This document shows positions 8,556 through 16,949 of a stretch of DNA of 64,000 nt, piece after piece. The notes beneath the pieces were generated by a model, which worked only from the letters and a program-made list of their open reading frames with translations, did not search any database and was not told where the DNA came from. Source of the stretch: Kordia algicida (GTDB lineage Bacteria > Bacteroidota > Bacteroidia > Flavobacteriales > Flavobacteriaceae). Each line of letters opens with the position of its first letter. Positions within the stretch are counted from its first letter, which is position 1. The translations under genes and the position numbers were made by a program. The stretch is from assembly GCF_051013375.1 (NCBI RefSeq), contig NZ_CP142125.1; one strand, given 5' to 3'.

Positions 8556-9307
8556 TGAAAGTAATTATCATAGACGATGAACGAAAAGCACGGAATTTGC
8601 TCCATGTCTTAATAGCTGAAAATTGCCCAAAAATCACAGAAATATTTGAAGCAGAAGATTTACTTTCGGGCGTAGCACTCATCAAAAAAGAACAACCACA
8701 AATAGTATTTCTAGACATCGAAATGCCACAACATTCTGGCTTAGAAATTGCAAGCTTTATAGAAAAAGACAACTTCAATTTCGAAATCATCTTTACTACT
8801 GCATACAGCGAATATGCTATAAAAGCATTTCAACTTTCTGCAATCGATTACCTGCTAAAACCTGTACGCGCAACGCAAATACAAGAAGCTGTAGAAAAAG
8901 CACTCAAACACATCGGAAAATCGCAAATAAACAGCAAACTTGAAGAACTCAAAAAAAGTCTGGCTTCTTCCAACTTTAACAAAATTGGATTGCCTTTTTC
9001 AGATGGTTTCAAATTTGTAGACTTTAACGAGATCATTCTACTAGAAGCTGATGGAATGTATACAAAAATCACAACGGTTAACGATTCGGAAATCTTAGTT
9101 AGCAAACCACTAAAACACTTTGTCTCGTTATTAGAAAACATAAAAACCTTCTACAAACCACATCGTTCGTATCTCATCAATCTCAAATACATCAAAGAAT
9201 ACATCAAAAAAGATGGTGGTTACATCATTATGGACAATAACGAAACGGTTTCCATTTCCAAAGACAAAAAAGAGGAATTTCTTGCCATTGTTCAAAACAT
9301 TGGATAA
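8555..9307 (+). CDS. LytTR-family response regulator
   Basis: A 250-residue partner of the kinase it overlaps by one base. The receiver domain (1-120) has the acidic pocket Asp7/Asp8, phosphoacceptor Asp54 in FLDIEMP, the conserved Thr in FTTAY (81-82) and Lys102 in LLKP. The C-terminal half (about 140-250) is a LytTR DNA-binding domain, with features such as LLEADGMYTKI and FYKPHRSYLINL. LytTR proteins bind pairs of 9-bp direct repeats about 21 bp apart, and exactly such pairs lie before this operon, before the gene at 9478 and before the gene at 13803. These are the most likely targets. Confidence 0.95.
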   Translation: MKVIIIDDERKARNLLHVLIAENCPKITEIFEAEDLLSGVALIKKEQPQIVFLDIEMPQHSGLEIASFIEKDNFNFEIIFTTAYSEYAIKAFQLSAIDYLLKPVRATQIQEAVEKALKHIGKSQINSKLEELKKSLASSNFNKIGLPFSDGFKFVDFNEIILLEADGMYTKITTVNDSEILVSKPLKHFVSLLENIKTFYKPHRSYLINLKYIKEYIKKDGGYIIMDNNETVSISKDKKEEFLAIVQNIG

Positions 9308-9381
9308 GCAATACTTGAAAGAAAAAACATAATTTCATTTCTCATAAATCGTTAAAAATGTACTTGCGACAAAAACGAAAA

Positions 9382-9451
9382 AACTTTCAGCAACTCAAAA
9401 CTAACTTTCAGAAGACAGAACATTACATAGATAATTAGCAAGATACTTTTG
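9382..9451 (+). promoter_or_regulatory. LytTR-type operator and -7 box of the surface-protein gene
   Basis: Two identical 9-mers AACTTTCAG (9382-9390 and 9403-9411) are separated by 12 bp (CAACTCAAAACT). This is the best copy of the motif in the window. A perfect -7 box TACTTTTG lies at 9444-9451, about 41 bp from the start of the second repeat. No TTTG is seen at -33. The 9-mer agrees at 7 of 9 positions with the general LytTR half-site. Confidence 0.72.
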
Positions 9452-9477
9452 CCTTCATAAACTATAAATTATACATA

Positions 9478-12400
9478 ATGAAGACAAAAGTTTTTTCCCT
9501 ATTTCTCTTTGTAATTAGTATCTCATTAGCGCAAGTTCCTACGAACGGACTCACGCATGAATACCTATTTACAAACGGAAGCTACAACACTACTGTCGGA
9601 TCTAACAATCTTACACAATCTGGAGGAACAATCGCAACAACAGCCGATCGTGAAGGCGCTCCTACAAACGCGATAGAATTAAACAATTCTTTCCTATTTA
9701 CTCCACAACTAGCTTCTGGGTTTAGAGTCTCAGTAAGTTTTTGGATTAAAACAAATACCAACGATTCCTTTGATCGTGCTATACTAGATTACCATGCGCG
9801 AAACGTACGTATTCCAACCAATACGGAAACTGGCTTCTTTCTTACCTTAGATGATGGAAAAATTGATCTCAGTGCCAACTATCGATACGGATATAACTTT
9901 ATGCAAACATCTGAAACTACTTTCTATACAGGAAATCACGGTTTTCGAAGTAATGCGTCTGTTGCAGACAATAACTGGCATCACATCACACTAACAATAG
10001 ATACAGGAGCGACAAACGGAAACATCTTCTATCAATACAACTTGTATATTGATGGTGTGTTAGACAATACACTTACAAGAACCAGCACGCCACCTGCACA
10101 ATCAGGACAAATATATGCGATCCTATTTCCTAATGAACGTGTAACGATAGGAAACAGTAAAAATGGAAATCTAATTTCCGATCGTGTTTACGGCGATACC
10201 ATCGATGATATTCGTTGGTACAACAGAACCTTAAGTCTTTCTGAAGTAAATGCACTCTACAATGATGTTGACAGTTGTATTCCAACACAACTTACAGCAA
10301 CAAATGTACAATCAAATGCTGTCGACTTATCATGGATGGCAACGCCCGATCAAACTTCTTGGGATGTTTCATACACAACACCAGGAAGCAGTCCAGATTC
10401 AGGAACAATCGTTAGCAATGTAGGCGCAAGTCCATACACACTCACAGGATTATCTCCAACAACTTCATACGACATATACATTAGAAGTACTTGTAACGGA
10501 ATTATCTCAGGTTGGTCAAATGTGGCAGCTATAACCACTACTGCTGTACAAGAAAGAATTTACGTTGACATTGATGCTACAGGAGCAAACGATGGATCTA
10601 GTTGGGCAAATGCATACACAAGTCTAAACGATGCACTCACAGGAATTGCTACAGGAACAGAACGTACCATTTGGGTAGCAGAAGGAACGTACATTCCAAC
10701 AACGACAAATGCTGATGCCAGAACAGCAACATTTTCCATTCCAACATTGGTAAAACTCTATGGAGGATTCAACGGAACAGAAACCATGCTGTCACAGCGT
10801 AATCCTTTGTTACATATTGCAAAACTTAGTGGCGACATAATGGGCGACGATAATGGAATACTGTTACCGACAGAAAGTACGCGAGCAGACAATGTGTTTC
10901 ATGTAGTATCCTTACGAGAAAACATGACAGATGTAATCATTGATGGTGTCACAATTGCGGATGGAAATGCTTTAGGTGGAGGAACGCTTACTGGACCAGT
11001 AGCAAACCGTGTAAACTATGGAACTGGTGGCGCGGTCTATGTGGCATTGGTAAACACTTCCGAAAGGGTAGAAGCTACATTTAACAACTGTATCTTAGAA
11101 AATAACTCAGGGCAAAACGGCGCTGTCTATGGAAATTATGTACAAAACCCATCGGCTTCTGTTAGTTATCAAGTAGATTTCATAAACTCAAAAATTCGTT
11201 CCAACTATGGAAGTCTTAGTTCTATAGTGTTATATTTTGGGCAAAACGGAGCGACGAGTTCAGGTAAAATTGTCAACTGTCTCTTTACAAACAATACAAC
11301 GCCAGTTTCAAGAAATATTGGTTCTTGTTTGTGGATCGGTCGTTTAAACGGACCTGCAAGTGTAGTACAGCTAGATGTTGTCAATACTACATTTACCGAC
11401 AATTCTGGGCAAAGCGGACAAGTAATTACAACTACGGGCGCGCCAGAATTATCAAACATTAATAATAGTATTATCTATGGCAATGGAAGCAATACGCCTT
11501 TAGATTTCAATACTGCGCCATTTCCGGCAGTAAACAATTCTATTGTAGAAGGTGGACAAGAAGGCGGAATCAACCTCGATCCTTTATTTACAAGTGCTAC
11601 CGACTTTACATTGCAGTTAACTTCGCCAGCAATCAACGCAGGAAACAATGCATTTGTACCTGTAGATATTACAGAAGATATTGATGGTAATCAACGTATT
11701 TTTGACACTACTGTAGATTTGGGAGCATATGAATTTAATGCCAATTGTGGAGAATTTTTCAATGTTGTGCTTACGCCAAGTGCAACAGTTGCCACAGAAG
11801 CAACACTTACGTGGGATCATCCATTCGATACAGGAGATACTTTCGATTTAGTATATGTAGTGAGTGGAATGCCCATCGGAAACGGAACAGCTATCAACGG
11901 AATCACTGGAAACAGTCAACTGCTCACAGGATTAAGTTCTAACTTTTACGATATTTATCTAAGAGCAAACTGCTCAGGAACACCAAGTGCTTATGAATTG
12001 TACACTGTTGGTTTTAAAGTGCCAATTTTTGTAAATGCAAATGCTACAGGCGCAAACAATGGAAGCGGATGGAACAATGCATACACATCACTAGAAACTG
12101 CTTTAGCGGCGGCAAGCGACGACGATACTATTTGGATTGCTAGCGGAACGTACAAACCAGCAGGAACAAGTCGTTTAAATTCTTTTATAATAGCCAATAA
12201 TAACCTAACGATTTACGGCGGATTCAACGGAACTGAAACACAACTTTCGGAACGTGATTTTACAGTAAATGAAACGATCCTTTCGGGAGATTTAAACGAT
12301 GATGACACAGTAAACACATTTAATGGTGGCGGAAGAAACGAAAATCTATATCACGTTGTAGAAATAACAGGACAAAACGTTACTCTTGATGGAATTGTGG

Positions 12401-13467
12401 TTTCTGGCGGACAAGCAACGGCAAGTTCTGGTGACGATCGTCTTGGCGCAGGAATCTACAAAGATGCAGGTGTAGATAATTTAACCATAATGAACAGTAC
12501 ATTTCGAAACAATGTTTCCGTTGGCGGTTCAGGAATTTTTGGACGCTTTGCCACAGGAGAAACGATTACTGTTTCAAATAATATATTTCACGATAATTTA
12601 GCAAACTATGGAGCAGGTTTTTACACACTCAACACGAATAACGTGAATTACACAGTAACGTTAGCAAATAGTTTATTCTATAATAACACTACAAGAAATT
12701 CCTCAACCAATTTAGGATTTACGGGAAGTTCTATTTGGTTGCGATCCAATAGCTCTGGCGGAACATTAACAACTACTGTAACTAATTGCACATTTGCAGA
12801 CAATACAGACGTTGGTACAGAATCATCGTCATCCAATAGAGGAACATTCAGTGTAAGTCGTGGTTCTACAGGAACGCATAATGTAGTAGTTGCTAATTCA
12901 ATTTTTTACGGAAACAGAGGTGCTGGTGGTGCAATTACACGAGCAGTAACCAAAGGTCATACTGTAATTGCTAATTCTGTATCAGTGAATTATGCAATTG
13001 ATGAAAATAACTTTGCCGGATTGCCAGCAGGAACTAACAGATCAAATGCCAATCCTATGTTTGTAGATGCTGCTTCGGGCGATTATTCGCTTTCGGCTTC
13101 TTCTCCAGCAATTAATACAGGTAATAATGCAGATGTAATCGGTACAACAGATGTGATAAATAACAATCGTATTGTTGACACTACAGTAGATTTAGGAGCG
13201 TATGAATATGATGCTACATTGAGTGTTGAAGAAGTGTCATTAGCAAGCGACAGTCTTGTAATATATCCAAATCCAACCTCAGGAATTATCAATATTCAAA
13301 CAAAAACAAATATAAAAAATGTTGCAATTTTCAATATATTAGGGAAAAAAGTATTACAGGCAACTACTGCTACAATAGATGTTTCTCAACTTTCAGGAGG
13401 AATGTACGTAATGAAAATTACAACTGAAAACGAAACACAAATCACCAAACGCTTTATCAAGCAATAA
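9478..13467 (+). CDS. T9SS surface protein: LamG, two FnIII, two beta-helix domains
   Basis: A 1329-residue secreted protein. The signal peptide (1-19) is followed by a LamG/concanavalin-like domain (about 25-265; ITLTIDTG and DDIRWYNRTLS are typical). A tandem duplication comes next: FnIII (about 268-355) plus a right-handed beta-helix (360-760), then FnIII (765-848) plus a beta-helix (849-1250). The two helices share GANxGSxWxNAYTSL, TIWxAxGTY and YGGFNGTET, so the duplication is clear. A type A T9SS sorting domain ends the protein (from about 1259, YPNPTSG). LamG and beta-helix folds point to binding or cleavage of polysaccharide, or to adhesion; no catalytic site could be assigned. The promoter carries the best LytTR operator, so it is probably the main output of the adjacent two-component system. 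Confidence 0.9.
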   Translation: MKTKVFSLFLFVISISLAQVPTNGLTHEYLFTNGSYNTTVGSNNLTQSGGTIATTADREGAPTNAIELNNSFLFTPQLASGFRVSVSFWIKTNTNDSFDRAILDYHARNVRIPTNTETGFFLTLDDGKIDLSANYRYGYNFMQTSETTFYTGNHGFRSNASVADNNWHHITLTIDTGATNGNIFYQYNLYIDGVLDNTLTRTSTPPAQSGQIYAILFPNERVTIGNSKNGNLISDRVYGDTIDDIRWYNRTLSLSEVNALYNDVDSCIPTQLTATNVQSNAVDLSWMATPDQTSWDVSYTTPGSSPDSGTIVSNVGASPYTLTGLSPTTSYDIYIRSTCNGIISGWSNVAAITTTAVQERIYVDIDATGANDGSSWANAYTSLNDALTGIATGTERTIWVAEGTYIPTTTNADARTATFSIPTLVKLYGGFNGTETMLSQRNPLLHIAKLSGDIMGDDNGILLPTESTRADNVFHVVSLRENMTDVIIDGVTIADGNALGGGTLTGPVANRVNYGTGGAVYVALVNTSERVEATFNNCILENNSGQNGAVYGNYVQNPSASVSYQVDFINSKIRSNYGSLSSIVLYFGQNGATSSGKIVNCLFTNNTTPVSRNIGSCLWIGRLNGPASVVQLDVVNTTFTDNSGQSGQVITTTGAPELSNINNSIIYGNGSNTPLDFNTAPFPAVNNSIVEGGQEGGINLDPLFTSATDFTLQLTSPAINAGNNAFVPVDITEDIDGNQRIFDTTVDLGAYEFNANCGEFFNVVLTPSATVATEATLTWDHPFDTGDTFDLVYVVSGMPIGNGTAINGITGNSQLLTGLSSNFYDIYLRANCSGTPSAYELYTVGFKVPIFVNANATGANNGSGWNNAYTSLETALAAASDDDTIWIASGTYKPAGTSRLNSFIIANNNLTIYGGFNGTETQLSERDFTVNETILSGDLNDDDTVNTFNGGGRNENLYHVVEITGQNVTLDGIVVSGGQATASSGDDRLGAGIYKDAGVDNLTIMNSTFRNNVSVGGSGIFGRFATGETITVSNNIFHDNLANYGAGFYTLNTNNVNYTVTLANSLFYNNTTRNSSTNLGFTGSSIWLRSNSSGGTLTTTVTNCTFADNTDVGTESSSSNRGTFSVSRGSTGTHNVVVANSIFYGNRGAGGAITRAVTKGHTVIANSVSVNYAIDENNFAGLPAGTNRSNANPMFVDAASGDYSLSASSPAINTGNNADVIGTTDVINNNRIVDTTVDLGAYEYDATLSVEEVSLASDSLVIYPNPTSGIINIQTKTNIKNVAIFNILGKKVLQATTATIDVSQLSGGMYVMKITTENETQITKRFIKQ

Positions 13468-13489
13468 TTTATAGTTTACGTTATTGTAT

Positions 13490-13527
13490 AAATCCTGTAA
13501 GTTTTCATGCTTACAGGATTTTTTTGC
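13490..13527 (+). terminator. Terminator after the T9SS surface-protein gene
   Basis: The stem AATCCTGTAAG (13491-13501) pairs with CTTACAGGATT (13510-13520) and is followed by seven T. Confidence 0.9.
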
Positions 13528-13594
13528 TTTAGCAGTCAAGAATACACTTTCAGAAATTAGCGTATAATAGGAATTAATCTAAAATGTAGCTTTG
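13525..13594 (+). promoter_or_regulatory. Possible fourth LytTR-type promoter
   Basis: A perfect -7 box TAGCTTTG lies at 13587-13594. Exactly 41 bp upstream of it is a full ACTTTCAG (13546-13553), the same distance as in the other three promoters. The distal repeat (around 13525-13532) is degenerate. It would drive a transcript through two hairpins at 13638-13690. Confidence 0.45.
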
Positions 13595-13599
13595 TCACC

Positions 13600-13695
13600 C
13601 AATAAGTAAAAGAAATAATACAATACATTACCCAAACTAGCAATTTGCTAGCAGAATTTGATCGGATTGTAAAACGGCTTCAATCCGATCATTTC
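13600..13695 (+). other. Two-hairpin non-coding segment, candidate small RNA or leader
   Basis: Downstream of the promoter at 13587 lie a short hairpin (13638-13652, CTAGCAA/TTGCTAG) and a 10-bp perfect hairpin (13660-13669 with 13681-13690, GATCGGATTG/CAATCCGATC, 11-base loop). No T-run follows the second, so it is not a normal terminator. No open frame of note was seen. It may be a small RNA or an upstream leader for the gene at 13803. Confidence 0.35.
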
Positions 13696-13704
13696 TCAAA
13701 AAAT

Positions 13705-13775
13705 ACTTTTCAGAAACTCAAATTGGCATTTCAGAAAATATGAAAAGATTAAAATCTACCAAGTATTTATATTTA
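13705..13775 (+). promoter_or_regulatory. LytTR-type operator and -7 box of the small exported protein gene
   Basis: Direct repeats ACTTTTCAG (13705-13713) and GCATTTCAG (13726-13734) flank a spacer AAACTCAAATTG, period 21 bp. TATATTTA, one mismatch from the -7 consensus, lies at 13768-13775, again 41 bp from the second repeat. The box sits downstream of an ATG at 13740 and so argues for the start at 13803. Confidence 0.62.
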
Positions 13776-13802
13776 TTCCTGAAACAAAAAATAGAAGCTT
13801 TT

Positions 13803-14123
13803 ATGAAATTAACAATCATTGCCATTAGTTTGCTTTCGGTACTTTCATTCACATCGATCTCAGAAACGACTACAACCGTACAAGAAACAACAGAAGCAGT
13901 TTATGGAAGCAGTTTTTCGCTTATCAATGACACTAAAAATAAAGTTTCCATCTACACAGGAACTGGTTACGTATCCTTAAACAAAGGAAGTAAAACCAGC
14001 ATTTCATGTAAAGTTGGAAAAACGGTGCATTGGGCAAACAAAGGAAAAAAAGGCGACGTCATTTTCAAAATCACCAGTGATATGTGTGGCGAAACGGTCA
14101 AACTGTCTAAAGTGATGGATTAA
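13803..14123 (+). CDS. Small exported protein, putative LytTR target
   Basis: A 106-residue protein of unknown function. I chose the ATG at 13803 over an in-frame ATG at 13740 because it begins a clean signal peptide (MKLTIIAISLLSVLSFTS) and because the predicted transcription start (about 13780) lies between them. The mature part is a Thr/Ser-rich stretch and then a small beta-rich domain (NKVSIYTGTGYVSLNKGS) with two cysteines (in SISCKVG and DMCGET) that could form one disulfide. The pattern suggests a small periplasmic or secreted beta-sandwich. It shares its operator type with the large surface protein before it, so the two may be made under the same signal. Confidence 0.75.
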   Translation: MKLTIIAISLLSVLSFTSISETTTTVQETTEAVYGSSFSLINDTKNKVSIYTGTGYVSLNKGSKTSISCKVGKTVHWANKGKKGDVIFKITSDMCGETVKLSKVMD

Positions 14124-14222
14124 TTAAAAAAAAGGGGTAATTTTTTAAAAGTTAAAATCACAAAACTAACCAACCAGAAATCTAGTTTTTTAAAAGGAAA
14201 GAAAGTATTACTTTCTTAGTGT

Positions 14223-14256
14223 AAAGAGAATTTTCGAAAGAAGGTTCTCTTTTTTT
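14223..14256 (+). terminator. Hairpin terminator after the small exported protein
   Basis: AAAGAGAA (14223-14230) pairs with TTCTCTTT (14245-14252), followed by T. A second perfect hairpin AAGAAAGTA/TACTTTCTT lies just upstream (about 14200-14218) without a T-run. Confidence 0.75.
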
Positions 14257-14300
14257 ATGAGATCGTTTTTCTTAGCTTAGATGTTATAAGAATAGTTGAA

Positions 14301-14609
14301 ATGGGAAGAATTCTATGCAAAAAACACGGAACACAAGCATTCTATGAAATGTGTGTGCATTGTTATGCGGATGTAACTCGCGGTGTAAAATCGAAAGTAC
14401 ATACGATTGCGATATTAAACTTAAAAATATGCGATGATTGTTATCGTGAACATACTTTTAAAGAAATTGAAAACATTGAGCTAGATGAGGTTTTGAAACT
14501 ATCAGATGATAAAGTCAATACGATTGAAATGTTAATATTTCAAAAATATAACTCGATTGAAAAAAAAGGAATTTGTATAAAATGCTACGAAGACATTAAT
14601 ATCCTTTAA
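14301..14609 (+). CDS. Small Cys-rich putative zinc-binding protein
   Basis: A 102-residue protein I do not recognise. It has three CxxC pairs (Cys18/21, Cys44/47, Cys92/95) and an N-terminal CxxxH (Cys6, His9, in CKKHG), enough for two zinc sites. The order C-x2-H-x8-C-x2-C then C-x2-C resembles a treble-clef or zinc-ribbon arrangement. There is no signal peptide, so it is cytoplasmic. It stands alone: a terminator lies before it and a non-coding repeat-bearing stretch after it. A nucleic-acid- or protein-binding role is possible but unsupported. Confidence 0.75.
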   Translation: MGRILCKKHGTQAFYEMCVHCYADVTRGVKSKVHTIAILNLKICDDCYREHTFKEIENIELDEVLKLSDDKVNTIEMLIFQKYNSIEKKGICIKCYEDINIL

Positions 14610-14934
14610 CAAGCACAAAAACTAAAAATACAACAGACGCAATAATCAAAACGATTGCCAAAAGCTTATTATAAGGAGTTAAAAAGTTATGAGTTTTTAG
14701 TTATGAGTAAAAGTAAAACAAGCTAAAAAAATCGTGGCAATTCAAAACACTAGAGTCTCTAACAAAAACAATTCGTGAATTCGTGGTAAAAACACGTCTG
14801 AGTAAGAACAACGAAATTTAAAATAAAAAACTCAAAATATTAAATGAAAAAGTAACTTAACACACAACACACAACACACAACACACACACAACACACACA
14901 ACAACACACAACCAAGAGCGAAGCGACCAAAAAA
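14610..14934. repeat. Non-coding gap with an AC-rich microsatellite
   Basis: No gene is seen in these 325 bases. The segment holds AT-rich text with an ATTCGTG doublet near 14776, and an irregular (AC)n/(ACACA)n array at 14861-14912. The array lies next to the 3' end of the minus-strand methyltransferase gene. Confidence 0.75.
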
Positions 14935-15699
14935 TCACTTAAAACAAACAGGAATAATTTCGCCTTCCATCAAGCAATATCTTTCAAGTTCTTCAGGAGT
15001 AAATTCAGCCGTATAATCTTCTTCTTTTACGGTAAAACCAATGCTTCGGAGTTTATCAAAATAATCCCAACCGTACACACGCACATGATCGTACTGACCA
15101 AAAATTTCCGTGCGTTCTTTTTTATCGGTAATCGTGTCATCTTCAAAAGTAACTTCGCGTTCCAAATCTTGCGGAATTTGTAAAATTGCCATACCGCCAG
15201 GTTTCAACACACGATACAATTCTTGCATTGCTTTGGTATCATCAGGAATATGTTCCAACACATGATTACACAAAATGGTATCAAACGAATCGTCTTCAAA
15301 AGGCAAATCACAAATATCAGCTTTCACATCTGCCAACGGCGAAAACAAATCTGTTGTCGTGTATTCTAGATTCTTCTGATTGCGAAAACGTTTGTAAAAT
15401 GCTTGTTCGGGTGCAAAATGCAATACTTTTTGTGGTTTGGTAAAGAAATCAGTTTCATTCTGTAAATACAACCATAACAACCGATGACGTTCTAAAGATA
15501 ACGTGCTTGGCGACAAGGCATTTTCACGATTAATCGTATATCCATACGACAAGAACGTTCGGAAACTCTTACCGTCAATCGGATCCGTATAATTATTTCC
15601 CTTCAATACAAAAGTTACAAACGGACGAATCCAATAACTCATCTTGATTAATAGCGGTCGCGGAATCGTGTTGAGTATGTATTTAAAGAGTTTTTTCAA
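14935..15699 (-). CDS. SAM-dependent methyltransferase, class I (type 11)
   Basis: A 254-residue soluble methyltransferase. The SAM-binding core includes the atypical motif I KVLHFAPE, an acidic ADICDLPFEDDSFDTI stretch (motif II region), NHVLEHI, and ELYRVLKPGG (post-motif), all typical of type 11 enzymes. The N-terminus has a short hydrophobic stretch but no signal peptide. The start is TTG: an in-frame stop lies four codons upstream and the first ATG would remove 19 residues. It is the last gene of a minus-strand run that starts with gpmI, nine bases after the preceding gene. The acceptor molecule is unknown; a small molecule or lipid is the usual choice. Confidence 0.88.
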   Translation of the reverse strand: MKKLFKYILNTIPRPLLIKMSYWIRPFVTFVLKGNNYTDPIDGKSFRTFLSYGYTINRENALSPSTLSLERHRLLWLYLQNETDFFTKPQKVLHFAPEQAFYKRFRNQKNLEYTTTDLFSPLADVKADICDLPFEDDSFDTILCNHVLEHIPDDTKAMQELYRVLKPGGMAILQIPQDLEREVTFEDDTITDKKERTEIFGQYDHVRVYGWDYFDKLRSIGFTVKEEDYTAEFTPEELERYCLMEGEIIPVCFK

Positions 15700-15708
15700 A
15701 TCGTGCGA

Positions 15709-16122
15709 TTATTTTACTTTAATCATATATCCTTTGACATCAGAATTTTTCAATTCGCGAAGTTGTGCCGTAAAATAAATCGTATCTCCTTTTCTTGCAG
15801 TGTATGTAACCATAAGTCCGCCATACTTGCGAAACAAAGCTTCATTAGGATCTTCATTTTCTTTTTTAGCATCAGGAACAATTAAATAGCTGCAATCTGT
15901 TAACCATTTTAAACGTGAACTTCGTTGTGAACCATCACTAATGTATTCAGTTTGAAATTTTTCGGTACGAACTATTTTTGTGGAAAGCGGAACAACATCG
16001 TCACTAGGAATGACAAAAGTACCCGATTTTACACCTTCACAATTAACTTCTTTTTCTTCTTGTGCAGTTACAGAAAAAGCAATACAAAATGTTAAAAGGA
16101 AACTTAGAAATGATGTATTCAA
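15709..16122 (-). CDS. Exported protein of unknown function
   Basis: A 137-residue protein with a signal peptide ending near VTAQ (about residue 21), then a compact domain with two cysteines (NCEGV and LTDCSY) that may form a disulfide. Motifs such as TFVIPSDD and the beta-rich end VTYTARKGDTIYFTAQL suggest a small periplasmic beta protein. I recognise it only as a flavobacterial conserved protein. The start codon appears to be TTG, as no early ATG is available. It lies 20 bases after map and 9 bases before the methyltransferase, so it is probably part of the same operon. Confidence 0.78.
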   Translation of the reverse strand: MNTSFLSFLLTFCIAFSVTAQEEKEVNCEGVKSGTFVIPSDDVVPLSTKIVRTEKFQTEYISDGSQRSSRLKWLTDCSYLIVPDAKKENEDPNEALFRKYGGLMVTYTARKGDTIYFTAQLRELKNSDVKGYMIKVK

Positions 16123-16142
16123 AATATACAGTGTTTTACGGT

Positions 16143-16949
16143 TTATGCTTGTCTGAATTCGTCTTCTTCGTTACTTTCAATACCTAATGCTTCGTATACA
16201 TATTTAAATGTCGATAACAATTCAGGTTTTCCATTTACCAACGCAACATCGTGTTCAAAGTGTGCACTTGGTTTTCCATCTTTCGTCAAAACAGTCCAAC
16301 CATCACGAAGAAATTTAATGTCTTTTACGCCCATATTAATCATCGGTTCAATGGCAACTACCATTCCTTCAATAAATTTCTTTCCGCGTCCGCGACGACC
16401 AAAATTTGGCATGTTTGGATCTTCGTGCATTTTTCTTCCTAAACCATGTCCAACCAAGTCTCTAACAACACCGTAACCGTGTGCTTCGGTATACTTTTGA
16501 ATTGCATACCCGACATCGCCTACGCGGTTTCCAGCTTTAAATTCACGGATTCCTACGTATAAAGATTCTTTAGTGACTTGGAGTAATTTTTCTGTTTCAG
16601 GATCAATCTCTCCAACGGCAAACGTATATGCATGATCGCCGTAAAATTCATTTTTAATCGCACCACAATCTACCGAAATAATATCGCCTTCTTGCAACGG
16701 ATTGTTATTGGGAATTCCATGTACAACTTGCGCATTTGGACTCATGCACAAGGTGTTTGGAAAGTCATACAATCCTAAGAAACCAGGAATTGCATTATGA
16801 TCGCGAATAAATTCTTCCGCTAATTTGTCTAGATATAAGGTAGTTACGCCAGGCTTAATTTCACTAGCGATCATTCCTAATGTTTTGGAAACAATCAATG
16901 CACTTTCTCGCATCAATTCAATTTCTTCTCGTGTTTTTGGTATAATCAT
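16143..16949 (-). CDS. map: Type I methionine aminopeptidase
   Basis: Removes the starting methionine from new proteins in the cytoplasm. The 268-residue product has the five metal ligands in context: two Asp in SVDCGAIKNEFYGDHAYTF, His in VGHGLGRKMHED, Glu in VAIEPMI and Glu in FEHDVAL. The open frame extends 29 codons upstream to 17036, but that part lies inside the HAD gene. The ATG at 16949 gives the normal N-terminus MIIPKTREEIELM and a 4-base ATGA overlap with the preceding stop, so translation is coupled. Length and motifs are normal. Confidence 0.96.
   Translation of the reverse strand: MIIPKTREEIELMRESALIVSKTLGMIASEIKPGVTTLYLDKLAEEFIRDHNAIPGFLGLYDFPNTLCMSPNAQVVHGIPNNNPLQEGDIISVDCGAIKNEFYGDHAYTFAVGEIDPETEKLLQVTKESLYVGIREFKAGNRVGDVGYAIQKYTEAHGYGVVRDLVGHGLGRKMHEDPNMPNFGRRGRGKKFIEGMVVAIEPMINMGVKDIKFLRDGWTVLTKDGKPSAHFEHDVALVNGKPELLSTFKYVYEALGIESNEEDEFRQA

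Noticed and set aside
13740..13802. Upstream start of the small exported protein (ATG at 13740)
   Set aside because: The predicted -7 box (13768-13775) lies downstream of that ATG, and the internal ATG at 13803 starts a clean signal peptide.
14861..14912. AC-repeat array as a possible CRISPR array
   Set aside because: Units are 4-8 bp with no spacers of constant length and there are no cas genes in the window.
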